DNA from: Neocallimastix lanati (nom. inval.)
Taxonomy: Eukaryota > Neocallimastigomycota > Neocallimastigomycetes > Neocallimastigales > Neocallimastigaceae
NCBI GenBank assembly: GCA_016946835.1
Contig: JACVTC010000326.1
Coordinates: 1 to 45,864 of the forward strand
Direction: 5' to 3'
DNA: 45,864 nucleotides
Shown: in pieces, positions 9,368 through 21,576 of the stretch
How the letters are laid out: the number at the start of each line of letters is the position of its first letter
Position numbering within the stretch: position 1 is the first letter of the stretch
Notes under the pieces: model-generated
What the model was told of the DNA's origin: nothing
What the model saw: the letters and a program-made list of their open reading frames with translations, nothing else
Databases searched by the model: none
Translations under genes and position numbers: made by a program

Positions 9368-11527
9368 TTAAAGACTAGCCATAGAAAATGCATGCTCTAA
9401 AAATGTTTCATCAATGTCTGGCTTATTTGTACTAAATGGGTAATAATATATCTCCTCATTGGAGTAGTTATGAACTACTCCTTGTTCATCGGTTACTAAA
9501 TCTTCCATACTTTTAACAAGTTCTCTTTGTAAATACCCGGTAGATGATGTATTAAGAGAAGTAGAAATAATACCTGCACGACCAGATTTTGAATGAATAA
9601 ATAATTCTTTTGCTGTTAATCCTTCGGAATAGGAACTTTTAATATAACAAACTGGTAAAATAGCTTGAACTCCAACCGACATTAATATTTGAATAACATT
9701 ATCCACATTTCCTTTAGATCCACTGTTAATGATATTAGTTAAATTATTATCGATGGATTCCACTAATTCTGTAAGGTCACAATATTTTCGAAAAACTTGA
9801 TTCTTAAATTCGTTGTAGTTTTCAAATTTATTTTGATTTTCTATCAATGAGTCAAGATTTAGTACAGGTATAGGATCCATTTTATTTAAGATACTATCGG
9901 TTATGGGAAGATATGATTCTCTTAATTTATTATTTACCATACAATCAGCAATAGAAATAGTGATAACATGAGTAAGATTATATACATGAACCATGCGTTG
10001 AACATCCCACATAAATTTTAAATAGAATTCATTACCGTAATTTGAAATAGCATTAAGTAAAATAGTTTGATTTTTATCACTGATAACACCTAGTAATATT
10101 CCTTTATCTATGATCAGATTACCTTCATGATCATGTAAAGTAAGCGTTCTAGGAAGTAATAAAGATAACAGGTGAGCATATGGGATATCTGTACTATTCA
10201 TACGCGATTTGTAGTATTTACAAAATTTTTTCCAATCACTATCGGGAATGCCCAATTTATCGCGCATTCTTTTAACAATATCAATATCAATAATTTCTTT
10301 ATTACGTGTCATATTATAAATTCCGGTTAAAGTATCTTGTATAAATTTGATCATAATAGAAGCATTTTTAAATGACCGGATATTATTTGCAATATTTAAT
10401 TTTGTGGCCAACTCTTCTTTAGCTTCTTCACCCGGTAACCAAAAAATGTTCATTTCGTCACCGTCAAAATCCGCTTGAAAGACATTAGCAATAAGTGGAT
10501 TGATCTGAATGGTTCGACAGTTACTTGGACGAGAATGAATGGCTAAGATTGAAGTAGTTTGAAGTGTAGGTTGTCTATTGATGATAACAAAGTCATTGGT
10601 TTTATACCCATAAGGAATTAAGGAATCAGTAAAGACTTTAGGAATTAATACTACATCTAAAGGGATATCAATATTTGGCACTATAACACTTCGAAGACAA
10701 AAATTTTGACGCTTAGCTAAACACATACTTCGGAAAATACCATTTTTTCCTGATAACATCTGTTTAATATAATTTCTATTAGCATCCTCAACTGAATCGT
10801 TTTTACTACGAATACCTAAAATTTTCTTGTATAAATTATACGCACGCACAATATAGACGGACTTAATTAAATTTCCATTGTGATATTGGTAGTTGAGATC
10901 TAATACACGTTGATATAATGTTGTTACGTTATTATGAATCGTAGTGTTGCTAGAATCTAGAATAGATGGTCTCATATTGATTGGTAAAACTGGAATATTT
11001 TTGATAAACACATTAAGTAAATGATTTTGTAGCTCTGGATTTTTTGAAAAATTTGCAGAACGAATTTCTTCGTACATTTGCTCGATAGATAATGTTTCCC
11101 TACCAAAAGTGAAAGAATATTCTGAAATATTCTTTGACTCTTTTTCAAAATTTTTGAAATACTTGGATTTATTGGATGTGACTTCCTCCGATTTAATTTT
11201 ATGATATGAAAATGTTGTAGCAACTACACGTTTTTCGCAACAAGGGTTATTAGTGGAATGTAAAGGATCATATTTTTTACAAATTGGACAAATATGACTT
11301 ATTTCTTTACATAATATGTTTACAAATACAGGATGAACAATTCTGTAATAAAGTGGTATTCTTCCCGTGTGTCCTGGACAATCTATCATTGATTTACATT
11401 GTTTACATGGTAATTGAGGATTGAGAGTAAATGATGTTGTATTATCAGTTAATTCATTCTTATTTTTAATAAGGATCGTTTCCTTTTCAAATTCTTCATC
11501 TGTATATAAATTAAACTTTAAATACAT
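9368..11527 (-). CDS. RNA polymerase largest subunit (RPB1-like), N-terminal half only; NCLDV type
   Basis: A 719-aa ORF with the RPB1 domains in order. The N-terminal clamp zinc site has C41, C44, C50, H53 (with CPGHTG), then a CxxC at C80/C83. The active-site region has RQPTL (318-322) and ADFDGDEMN (352-360), so the three Mg-binding aspartates D353, D355 and D357 are present. The bridge-helix/trigger-loop region has GRAG (649-652) and TGYLQR (663-668) followed by a MEDL segment. The protein ends soon after, at residue 719. Complete RPB1 homologs in eukaryotes and NCLDVs are roughly 1,400 residues or more, so the C-terminal half (cleft, jaw, clamp closure) is missing. Either the gene was truncated, the subunit is split with its second half elsewhere, or a break lies just past 9377. 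The protein is compact, without a Pol II heptad tail. Nearby viral-type helicase and zinc ribbon favour a virus over a host Pol I/II/III gene. Confidence 0.85.
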   Translation of the reverse strand: MYLKFNLYTDEEFEKETILIKNKNELTDNTTSFTLNPQLPCKQCKSMIDCPGHTGRIPLYYRIVHPVFVNILCKEISHICPICKKYDPLHSTNNPCCEKRVVATTFSYHKIKSEEVTSNKSKYFKNFEKESKNISEYSFTFGRETLSIEQMYEEIRSANFSKNPELQNHLLNVFIKNIPVLPINMRPSILDSSNTTIHNNVTTLYQRVLDLNYQYHNGNLIKSVYIVRAYNLYKKILGIRSKNDSVEDANRNYIKQMLSGKNGIFRSMCLAKRQNFCLRSVIVPNIDIPLDVVLIPKVFTDSLIPYGYKTNDFVIINRQPTLQTTSILAIHSRPSNCRTIQINPLIANVFQADFDGDEMNIFWLPGEEAKEELATKLNIANNIRSFKNASIMIKFIQDTLTGIYNMTRNKEIIDIDIVKRMRDKLGIPDSDWKKFCKYYKSRMNSTDIPYAHLLSLLLPRTLTLHDHEGNLIIDKGILLGVISDKNQTILLNAISNYGNEFYLKFMWDVQRMVHVYNLTHVITISIADCMVNNKLRESYLPITDSILNKMDPIPVLNLDSLIENQNKFENYNEFKNQVFRKYCDLTELVESIDNNLTNIINSGSKGNVDNVIQILMSVGVQAILPVCYIKSSYSEGLTAKELFIHSKSGRAGIISTSLNTSSTGYLQRELVKSMEDLVTDEQGVVHNYSNEEIYYYPFSTNKPDIDETFLEHAFSMASL

Positions 11528-12974
11528 GATTAAAATTAAATGTTATATAAAAATAAATTATTATATTGATACATAAATTTATATATTATTATATGCAATA
11601 ATAAGAATCATTTGAACGTATATTAACAAACTTAAAATTAGTAATACAGGTTAGAAATTAAATTAAAATATATATTTTTAATAATAGGCTAATAATATAT
11701 AGAAAATATATATGGAAACTTTAATAATTATAGATTAATAATACATATTTAATAATGCATTACAGTCCTATGCTTTAGTGTGAATATAAAATAAAATAAA
11801 ATATTTAAATTAATGTAATATTATATATTATTATTTATATTATTATTAAAATAAATTTTTTTCTAAATATTTATTATTTAAATAATATATATTGAATTAA
11901 TTTTATTTATTTATTTTTTTTTTATTTTAATAAAAATATTAAATAGTCTTTTAATAATTAATTTTTCTTTAACTCATTTATAACAATATATATGTTTACC
12001 TAATTTGAAAAATATTATAATTATTTAATGTATTATATTTTTAAAAAAAAAATTGTATATAAAAATATATATATATATATATTGAAAGTATATCTTAACA
12101 AATTCAAAAAAACTAAAATTATTTGATTATATATTGTGTAACTATTAAATAAATTTACAGCAATAAATTAAATTTTTTTTTTGTTTAAAGAAAAATAAAT
12201 TTATGATCCATGATATAAATTTTTTATGATTTATTCATTCCTAAAAAAAAAAAAAAAAAAAAAAAATTAAATTTTAAATCAATATAATAAATATTATATT
12301 AAAAAAATTTAATTTAGATATTTTAGAGAATAAATATCTTTAAGAAAAAAGTTTTTTTATTTTAAAAATTATTATTAATATTATTTAATTTTTTTTTATT
12401 TTAAAATAAAAATATTTATTACAAATAAATAAATTTTTCTATTTTAAAAAAAAAAAACAGAAATTTAAATTTTTAAAAAAATCTTTTACTATTTTAGCAT
12501 TTAGTATCAATTTTATTTTGTTCAAATTTTTTTTTTTTTAAAATTATCAATTTCTTTTTTTTTATTTTTTTTTTTAATTTTACTTCATTTTTATTATTTA
12601 TTTTTACTTATTTTATTGATTTATTTATTTATTCTTTTTTTTTTTTTTTTTTTTTTTTTGACTTTTATAAAAATATTTTTATAAATTTATTAGGTAATAG
12701 TCCAAAAATACTCTATCTAAAATATCTATGGAATCTTTTGTTATAATTATCATTTATATTAATAAATTATAATTTTTTTTTATTTTAGCATTTATTTTTT
12801 ATTTTACTTTTTTAATTTTTTATTTAATATAAATTTTTTTTTGTATTATATTTAATTTTTATTTTTTATTAATTTTAATAGATAGAATTATATTTATTTT
12901 TTATATAATAAATCATTTTTGTGAAACTTCAATAAGTAAAGATTTAAAATTTATTTATCAAACTAATTAAATTT
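11528..12974. other. AT-rich intergenic region at the viral/fungal boundary
   Basis: About 1.4 kb of A/T-rich DNA with long runs (A-run near 12242-12266, T-run near 12636-12659). It separates the last virus-type gene from the first clearly fungal gene, so an integration junction would lie in or near here. I see no terminal repeat, target duplication or transposon end that marks one. Confidence 0.55.
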
Positions 12975-14411
12975 TTATTTGCATAAACCATACTTTGGTT
13001 GGCATCCTTTTTTACAATGATCATTGGATGTACCACAATAACCCCATTTACTGCAGCATTTATTACCTTTACACCTACCATATTGTTCACCACATTTATC
13101 GTGAGAGCCGTAGCATAACCCAAACTCACTTTGACATTTTGATCCACAATGAGCATCCGAAATGTCACAATAGCCATATTGACTACAACATTGTTTCTCA
13201 TTAAGACATTTTCCATAATCAGTGCCACAACGACCGCCATTATTACATCTACCATAACTGGCTTGACATCCAGTACCACAATGGTCTATCGAAGTTCCAC
13301 AATAACCATATTTACTACAACATTCCCCTTTCGAACATGATTTATTGTTAAATTCTTTACCGCAACGATAGCTAGTATTTATAGTAGGAGATGGAAATTT
13401 CGTAGTTGTAGTAGTAGTAGTAGTAATAGTAGTTGTAGAAGTAGCGGTAGTGACAGTAGTAGTAAACTTTTTGGTAGGGTTTGAATTTAGCATAATCCAA
13501 ATCTGATCTTCATGAATTTCATCATCACAATCATAAAATTTTACCTTATTTCTTACTTTTGCTGCAAGTTTGATAGAAGAACTGATAGAATTTCCAAGAC
13601 ATAAACTTTCTGATAATTTACTAGTGATAGTTCCATCATTTCTACGATAACGCAAAATAGCATTTGTATCACACTCACCCATCATTACTTTGGAATTATC
13701 ATTATCAGAAACTCTTAAACATAAATCCAAATTACTTTTTGATTTGAAGAAAGTTCCCCCTTTGGTATTTACAACATACCATTGATAGTTTTCTGTATTA
13801 TCGCACTTTTCATAAGTTGGGATTTCATCTTCATAATCAGGAGCGTATAAACATTTTTCTGTGTATTCATTGTAAATCCAAATTGGTTTAGTTGTTGGTG
13901 TAGGATTTATTGTTTTGGTGGTAGTAGTGGTGGTAGTGGTATTGATTTTTTTCGTAGGTTTTCTATTTGATATTTCCCAAAATATTTTTTTGTTATGTCT
14001 ATCACATTTAGTTAACTTTAAAAATTCTTCCTCCTTTAAATCATCAATAGCACTTACACACATATTATCACTTTTGATAAATTTTGATACATCATCATAT
14101 ATCATAAGAGCATTTCCATCACAATTTGCTAATATGATTTGATCGTCAACATAAGATATACACAATTCTTTATCTGTAGCAGACATGAAATAAATGCCAT
14201 CATCATCTTCACCAATATACCACTTATTGTCAATACTATTATTACAATTATCGTATGTTATTGGTTCATCTGAATAACCTGAAGCATATAAACAGCTATC
14301 CAAATATTCATTGTATATCCAGACAGACGCTTTATTATTGCTTTTTAAATCTTGAGGTAAAGCAATAATTTTATTTAAGAAAATTACTAAAATAAATATT
14401 CCTAAAATCAT
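12975..14411 (-). CDS. Secreted lectin-like protein: two ricin-type beta-trefoils and three CBM18 chitin-binding domains
   Basis: A 478-aa ORF. Residues 1-17 are a hydrophobic signal peptide. Residues 30-149 and 177-309 are two ricin-B-like domains, each opening with WIYNEY, a CLYA segment, later cysteines, and a closing aromatic Trp. Thr-rich linkers (151-176, 312-346) follow each. Residues 350-389, 395-433 and 440-477 are three hevein-type CBM18 domains with the CCSxxGYC core and eight-cysteine spacing. CBM18 binds chitin; ricin-like trefoils usually bind sugars, so the protein probably acts outside the cell or in the wall. No catalytic domain is present, so it is a binding protein or one with an unrecognised partner. 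The C-terminal ricin-like domain of the 1983-aa neighbour is clearly related. Several short frames on the opposite strand here are shadows. Confidence 0.9.
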   Translation of the reverse strand: MILGIFILVIFLNKIIALPQDLKSNNKASVWIYNEYLDSCLYASGYSDEPITYDNCNNSIDNKWYIGEDDDGIYFMSATDKELCISYVDDQIILANCDGNALMIYDDVSKFIKSDNMCVSAIDDLKEEEFLKLTKCDRHNKKIFWEISNRKPTKKINTTTTTTTTKTINPTPTTKPIWIYNEYTEKCLYAPDYEDEIPTYEKCDNTENYQWYVVNTKGGTFFKSKSNLDLCLRVSDNDNSKVMMGECDTNAILRYRRNDGTITSKLSESLCLGNSISSSIKLAAKVRNKVKFYDCDDEIHEDQIWIMLNSNPTKKFTTTVTTATSTTTITTTTTTTTKFPSPTINTSYRCGKEFNNKSCSKGECCSKYGYCGTSIDHCGTGCQASYGRCNNGGRCGTDYGKCLNEKQCCSQYGYCDISDAHCGSKCQSEFGLCYGSHDKCGEQYGRCKGNKCCSKWGYCGTSNDHCKKGCQPKYGLCK

Positions 14412-15624
14412 TTAATTAATAATTTTGTTTAAATTTATAATTTTAAAAATCAATTTATAAGCAAAATTAAATATTAGATTTTATATTGAAGACAGAATAA
14501 GAGATTTTATTCATTATAAAAACTTTATATTATTTAAAATATAAATAGTATTAATTTTGTTTTACTATGAGAAATACGCTTTTAATGTATTAATTATTTC
14601 ATTAAGCCATATTAAAATAATATAAAAATATAATTTAATATTTATGAATTTTAATCATAAAATAAAGTCGAACAAAATATTAACAAGAAAATTATTAATT
14701 AATTTTTATTTTATTATTATTAATTTTTTTTTTTTTTTTTATTTTCTTCATAGTAAGAATATTAATTAATATTTGTTATTATTTTTATGTAAGGTTACAC
14801 AAACGTCTAAACGATTAAGGGTTTGAAATTTAATTAAAATAAATTACTTCATTTAAATTACTTAATAAATAACGTAGTAATCAATATATTCAATTAAAAT
14901 AAATAAATAGGAAAAAATAAAAAAAAAAATTCAAAAAACAACTAAAAAGTCCAATAAAAATTTTGTCAATATATTTTATCAAGTTTTAAAAAAATATCTT
15001 TTTTTTTATATATAGATATTTCTTTAATTTTTAACTTCCATTTATATAATTATTTTATGTAATAAGTATATAGTATAATACTATATGTAATAGATTTTAT
15101 TTTTATTTATTAAACTTTTTTATTTTATTTGAGTTTTATAAACATTTTTTTTTAAATTTTTTTTTAATAATTTTTTTTAAAGATGTTTTATTTTCTTCTT
15201 CTTCTTTTTTTTTTTTTTTCTTCAAAAATACACCATCAATCAAGATATATAATTTTAAAATCAAAATTGTATAATTAAAATTTATTTTTATACAGATATG
15301 ATTGATATTTTATTCATTAAATAATAAAGTCTAGAAGTTTTAAACATTATTTATTTATTTATTTTTATATTTTATATATAAATTTTTTATTATTTATTGT
15401 TCAATTAATAATATTTATATTTTTATTTTTTAAATTTCTATTTTTGAAATTTTTATTTTTTATATTTTTATTATTTAATACTTTTATTTTTTAAGTATTT
15501 TTTAAACTATTTTTATTATTAAATATTCTTTTTTATTGTTGTAATTAATATTATACGGTATTGGTATAATTTTATTTATTTTTATAGTCATAAAATCAAT
15601 AAAATATATTAAATCAATATTTCA
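14412..15624. other. AT-rich intergenic region
   Basis: Lies upstream of the CBM18 gene and downstream of the 1983-aa gene (both minus strand). Homopolymers and AT repeats, with a poly-pyrimidine patch near 15195-15222. A short less AT-rich patch at 14790-14825 has no ORF. Promoter elements are not recognisable. Confidence 0.6.
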
Positions 15625-18600
15625 TTAATTTGTTATAGTAGATATATCAGATATGAATTCCCACATTTGTTTTTCATCATGTCTATTACAACTACTTAGC
15701 TTTACTTCATATTGAGAATAGGGATCATTATTATCATCGATACCGCTAAGACATTTATTACCACTTTTTATAGATTTTGATGCCTTAATATATTTCAAAA
15801 TAGCTTTTTCATCACATTCACCTAATGTCATTCTATTTTTAATAACTCTCATACATAAATTTTTTTTAGCTGCTGATATAAAATAAGTATTACCATCAAT
15901 CTTTTCAAAATACCATTTATATTTATTACGATCAACACAATCTTCATAAGTAATAGGTTCATTTTTAAAACCACTTGTATATAAACATTTATTGTAGTAT
16001 TTATTATATAACCAAACCACATTTGACTTAGGATTAAATGAATCACTTGAGCTATACTTCCATAGTATTTGATTATTACCATTATCCCAAACAATTCCAT
16101 GATTAGATTTATCACAACGCAATTTACTACTTTTAGATTTTTTATTGGACAAAATATTATCTATATCTTCATTATTTTTATCCCTAAATGTTAGACTATT
16201 ATTTCCAACAATTATTTTATATAAGTAGGCTGATTTATTTCCACCGTAATTTTTTATTTCAGTTGATGTTTGTTTTTTATGATCTCTGTAAAGTAATTTA
16301 CCATTAAGTATGGTCACTGAATAATCACCACAGTATAACATTTCTCCTTCTTTAAAGGAGTCACCAACACTAATTTCACTAGCATCATAGGGTCTATTAC
16401 TAATAGTTTTATTCGCAGCCCATTTATATTCACCAGTACTCGATCTTAAAATTAAGTTGTCATTACTTACATATAAATAATAATATTCATCTGCCTTATA
16501 ATATTCTTTATGCAAAATATATTCTCCATTATTTAATTCAATATTTCCTTTATCTGTAATGGTTAGTAAATAAATAGGTTCTTTAATTTTAGCATATTCA
16601 TTTATATCAAAATAACTAACTGTATTTTCATTAAAGTTTATATAATCTAGAGTATTATTGTAAAAATGTAGGTATAAAGTGTGTTTGTCATTGCCATTTG
16701 GTAAAGATGAACCAATAATTCTATGGTTATATGAATACATTTTATTGCAAGTCTTATTATTAGAAATGAAATAATCACAAAAACTTAAACTACCATACAA
16801 TTCCCAAAGAGGAACTGTATTATTTAATAATATTAATTTGTCTGATTCACCATTATAAATTACTTCTAATTCTGATTCAACTTTATTGTTAATCACAGGT
16901 TTATCATTAATATAAAAATTATTATTAGCTAATGTTAAATTATTTATACCCAAAGCAACACCATTCTTGAATTCTAAACCAGTTATACTTGATAAATATA
17001 TGAAATCTCCAGTATTAGATTTATCAGATGATTCTAATCTATCAAACGCATTCATTATATGATCTTCATAAATAGTATTATACTTATTCCATCTAGGTTC
17101 ACTAAATTCTCTTATACTCTTCAAGTATCTAATACCTGATAATTTCCATACAGGTTCCCATGTTTTGACATTAAATATCATTAATTCTGGTTTATCCATA
17201 TTAGCTCTATATTCAATAGATAATCTATTATATTTATTTTTTTGATCATCTCCTTCCAATAATGCAATGTTAATGACCGAATTTTTCTCGTTACAATATA
17301 AATATAAACCATTATTATTTAATTGTAATTCTTTAATTCCTTTATTATTTTTACAAGTTTTTATAATTGTCTCTTCATTATTATACGTAAATATTAAATC
17401 ATTTTCAGTAACATTTAAGTAAGTGTTATAATTGGACAATAAAGATTCACCCGGTAATAAATTATTGAAGTAATACTTTTTTATGTAAATAGGATCATCA
17501 AGTGTATCAGTCATATTGTCAGGTTTCAAATAATAATCATAAAGTCCGGTTTCGGCAAATAGATTATAAATTTCTTTAGGTCTTATATGTTCATCACAAG
17601 AAGATATTTCGTACAATACAGGATTAACGAATCTAGAATGTCTACTATATAATCTTTTATCCCAATTGCTCCAATATACATTTTCATTTTCATCTATAAC
17701 TAATAATTCACCCTCATTGGAAATCTTTAAATAATATTTAATTTTGGTATTCATATTGTCGTACGAAATTAAATTAGTCGAATGCCAAAGAGAATAATTA
17801 TTTTTATCTCTTAATATAAATTCTCCTATTTTAGATAAAGCTAAATGGTATGGACCTTCGAAAATTTCAATATTGGCTGTCATTGATGACCAAGTAGTTC
17901 TAGAGTTTTCCTTAATAACCATATTACCAGTATTTTGAACAAAGAATCTATATTTTTTATTTTTAGATACTAAAGCTTCATTTTCTTTTAATATATTTTT
18001 ACAATTCATTTCAACCTGGTCGGTGTTAAGATCTTTAACAATAGCTTGATTAAGTATATTATGTTTATCGTAATATTCCTCATCTTTAAATGGAATTGTG
18101 GTATCAATAGATAATGGATATACATATTCCACTGGGAAAGCATAGCCATGATAATTATCTTGTTTACCATAAATTTCCCAAATTTTAACACCAACTCCAT
18201 CATACAATGTAACCCTGGCTCCTCTTCTACTATCGACATGATCATCAATATATAAATAATAACCTTTATCGTCTGGAAAACCAACATTAAAAGGTAAATC
18301 TTTGGGTAATGAATCCCATACAATGTAATCATCATCAGACAAAGTAAGTGGATTTATAATATTATTTTCATTAATTGCTGTCGGTTCATTTACGATTGTA
18401 GAGGTAGCTTGTGATGTAGAAGTTTTTTGTGGAGAAGAAGAACTAATAGAGTTAATAATTTTTTCAGCTTTTTCTTTATTAACAATAATACATTTTTCAT
18501 CATCTTCAATTTCATACCAACCAAATGCTCCATCGTTATTATATTTATTGCAATATTTATTTGAAACTACCACAATACTGTTAGAGTTATTATTATTATT

Positions 18601-18789
18601 ACTCGTAGGAATAATAGATGTATTTGTAGTTTTTGTTGTAGTTGTACTTTTTCCTGTAGTTGTAGTTTTTGTTATACTTGAAGTTTTTGCTGTGGTTGTA
18701 GTTTTTATCGTAGAAACAGTAGATCTAACGTTAGAATTTGTAGTTGTGGCTGTAGTTTTGTCTCCAAAAAAATAATCGAAATTGAAATT

Positions 18790-18828
<39 letters not shown>

Positions 18829-21576
18829 TCCTTCATCAGGGATATATAATCTTTTTTCAATATTATTTTTTTTATAATATTCTTCTAATTTATTTTTAAA
18901 ATCTTTCTTATTATCATCCAAAGGAGTGCTATCATCATTTACGTAAGAATCGATGAGATAAATAAAGTCATTAGAATATTTAATATTCGCTATATCTTTT
19001 TTATAAATATTTTTAGCTGTAATATATAAATGACCATTATCACCAATGAAGAATTTCAAGTCATGATTTCCATTTGGTTGGAACGTGGTTATTCCATTAG
19101 TCCATAATTTGTTAGAACCTTCACAGTTTGAAATATCCTTACCTCTACATAATACTAATTCACCAGTAGGTAATAATCCAAAACTATGCTTTCCACTTTT
19201 TGAAGTTATATAACGATTAGGTGTTAATTCTTTATTTGACGGTAATGTGTTAATGTAAGGATTTTCCTTATCTAATTCTTGAAAAACATATTTATCAATG
19301 TCATGGTTTACTAATTCTGATTCATATTGATATTTTTCTTCACAATGTTTAAGTGTATGCGTAAATCCAGAAAACTTTACAGGAATAAGACTTTTATTAT
19401 AAGTTATTTTAGTATGACTGCTTTCCGTAATATGTCCAGTTGCCCAGATAATTACCTCAGTTAAAAATAATGGTAAAGCTACTAATTCTTGACAGGAACT
19501 ATCATTAACAGTTAATTGAATAGTGGAAGTTTTAGTTTGACTTATTGACGTGGTATTGGACATTTCAAATGTATGTTGAGCTGATGTTTCTATAGCATTG
19601 TCATAAGAATTTTGCTCATTTGTGTTAGTTTGAAAAGAATTACCATAAGTATAGCCTTTAGTTTTGGTATCCGAGGTTGATTCTTCATTAACCCATCCTG
19701 TTTCTTTATTGAATGATTTCGAAAACATTTTCGATGTGGAATCGGAAACTGAGTGTTCTTTATTAGATGTTTCAGAATGTCCAGTAGTGTAAGAATCTGA
19801 ATAACCATTAGACTTTGTCCATCCATCACTAACACCAGAAGTACTAGTGTTGCTCTCTGCCCAACCTTGTGTTACACTATGAGAACCTCCTTTAGTACTG
19901 CCCTGAGTAAAAGTATCAGATGATGATCTGGTCCCCGCTAAAGCTAATTGGTATTGTTGATTTAATTGATCTATAGCTGAATTTTCTTCTGATCTTATAG
20001 AAACCCTTTGTAATCTACTTTGATCTGCCATGCCAGCTCCATTAGTTCCAGCTGAAAATAGTTCAACACCCTCAGATAACCCTGGAACAATACCACGTTT
20101 AATAAGTTTACGAGAATTGTCTTCAGCAGCAATAGGAGCAGTATATTCTCTTTTAGAATTTTTTAATTTGCATAATTGACGATTTAAGATAGGACCCTTG
20201 CCTAATGCAGAATCACAAATACTATCAAAAACATTGTTTCCATTAGCAATATTAGCTATAGGATATATATAATTTTCATATAAACCACTCATTGATTTTT
20301 CAAATTTACTAGGGTTACTAATATCGCCATCGGGTATTTCATCCTTGTTTTCTTTGTATATTAGTTTTTTAACATTATTAAAATCATTAAGGTCCATTTT
20401 GGATACTTCATCAGTATGAGATAATTCAATCGAGTTACTCCAGTTTGTTTCATCGGTGACATCTTTACTATTAGTAACTGTATGAGCATGTTCTTCACTT
20501 ACCATATGAGAAGTAGTATGTTCTGTGGATTCAGTGTGGGTGGTTTCTTTATTCTTGGTTCTAGCTAAACTTTCTGAGTCAATAACAGCATATACCTTTT
20601 CGAGCGATTCAGAATACCCCTTGGAATCACTTTCATGAGTAGAAGTACTATAAGAAAGAGCATTGGCTAATTGAAGCGATTCATTGATTTCTTTGGTAGT
20701 TGTATCCCCCTTGCTATAAACTTTCCCATACGATTTATGATAAGATTTTCCATCATTATTAGATATACTAACCGTATTTTGAATATCCTCTGTGTAAGCT
20801 ATAGTACATGAAATAACTGATCCAGGTTCACGAGTGATACTTGCACAATCTTCAAATTTAGATTTTCCATCCTTAACTAAATTTTCATATAATGATTTAT
20901 CTGCTTCGTATGGCATTCCCATTGTAGTAATATAATTAATTTTGTCTTCATCGATATCTTTAATTTTAATTAATGCTGGATGATACGGGTTATACGCTGG
21001 GTTTTTACTGGTCAATGAAAGACTTTTCATACCATTTCCGATAAATTTTTCATATAATTTTTTTATTTCCTCTTTATATTCTTCTTTAGTACGAGCTCTA
21101 TAAATAGACAATTCTTCTTCATTTTCTTCATTATTGGCATCTTTCACATTTTTATTACTTTCAGGTGTATCGTGAATATCATTATTTGCCTCTTTATTTT
21201 TGCTTGTTTTATTTTCTCTTTTACCTTTTTTATTTTCAGAAACTTTAAAATAACTCCCAACATTATTAACTACTGTATTATTCCCGCAATAACTTACACC
21301 AAACCAATCTGGGCCGATATATCTAGCATAATCTTCGATGTTATCAAAATAAATTGTATTATTACTAGAATCAATGTAGTATGGATCAAGTATTTTGATC
21401 ATGCTATTTTTTGTATAAATACAAAATTCTTTATTTGTAATACTCTTTGTTTCCAAAAAAGAATCACTAGGGGTTTCATTTTTGTGTAATCTTGAAACCT
21501 CAGTTTCTTCATTTGAAACTACTTTACTAATACTACAAGTAATGTTAATAATAAATAATAAATATTTTAATATCAT
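15625..21576 (-). CDS. Giant secreted mosaic protein (1983 aa) with lectin-like repeats and a C-terminal ricin-like domain
   Basis: Signal peptide at about residues 1-21. Residues about 85-160 are a charged low-complexity stretch. Two Ser/Thr-rich regions (about 265-400 and 560-690) alternate polar and hydrophobic residues as in long beta-strands, and are separated by a Lys-Arg site (about 500) before a Gly/Ala-rich segment; some beta-pore-forming proteins have comparable stretches, but I see no family signature. Residues about 790-855 and 1140-1290 resemble bulb-type lectin (B_lectin) repeats, with alternating short strands, Gly-Asn turns and a Trp-Ser/Trp-His end, and similar weaker units continue to about 1820. 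Between them lie a run of 13 Asp (near 917-930) and a Thr-rich linker (about 940-1010). Residues about 1853-1978 are a ricin-like domain matching those of the 478-aa protein. No catalytic motif is visible. Likely an extracellular or wall-bound carbohydrate-binding protein; the exact role is unknown. Confidence 0.8.
18790..18828. repeat. (ATC)13 microsatellite encoding poly-Asp
   Basis: Thirteen consecutive ATC triplets, read on the minus strand as GAT, code for an aspartate run in the 1983-aa protein just before its Thr-rich linker. Such runs are prone to length change, but multiples of three keep the frame. Confidence 0.95.

Noticed and set aside
1-11527. Cytoplasmic linear (killer-type) plasmid instead of a virus relic
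   Set aside because: Those plasmids are also AT-rich and carry polymerase and helicase genes, but the RPB1 here has the full eukaryote/NCLDV N-terminal zinc architecture, and neither the plasmid-type polymerase fusion nor terminal inverted repeats were seen. Not fully excluded.
13149-13340. Short plus-strand ORFs over the CBM18 and 1983-aa genes
   Set aside because: Antisense shadows of Thr/Ser- and Cys-rich coding sequence.
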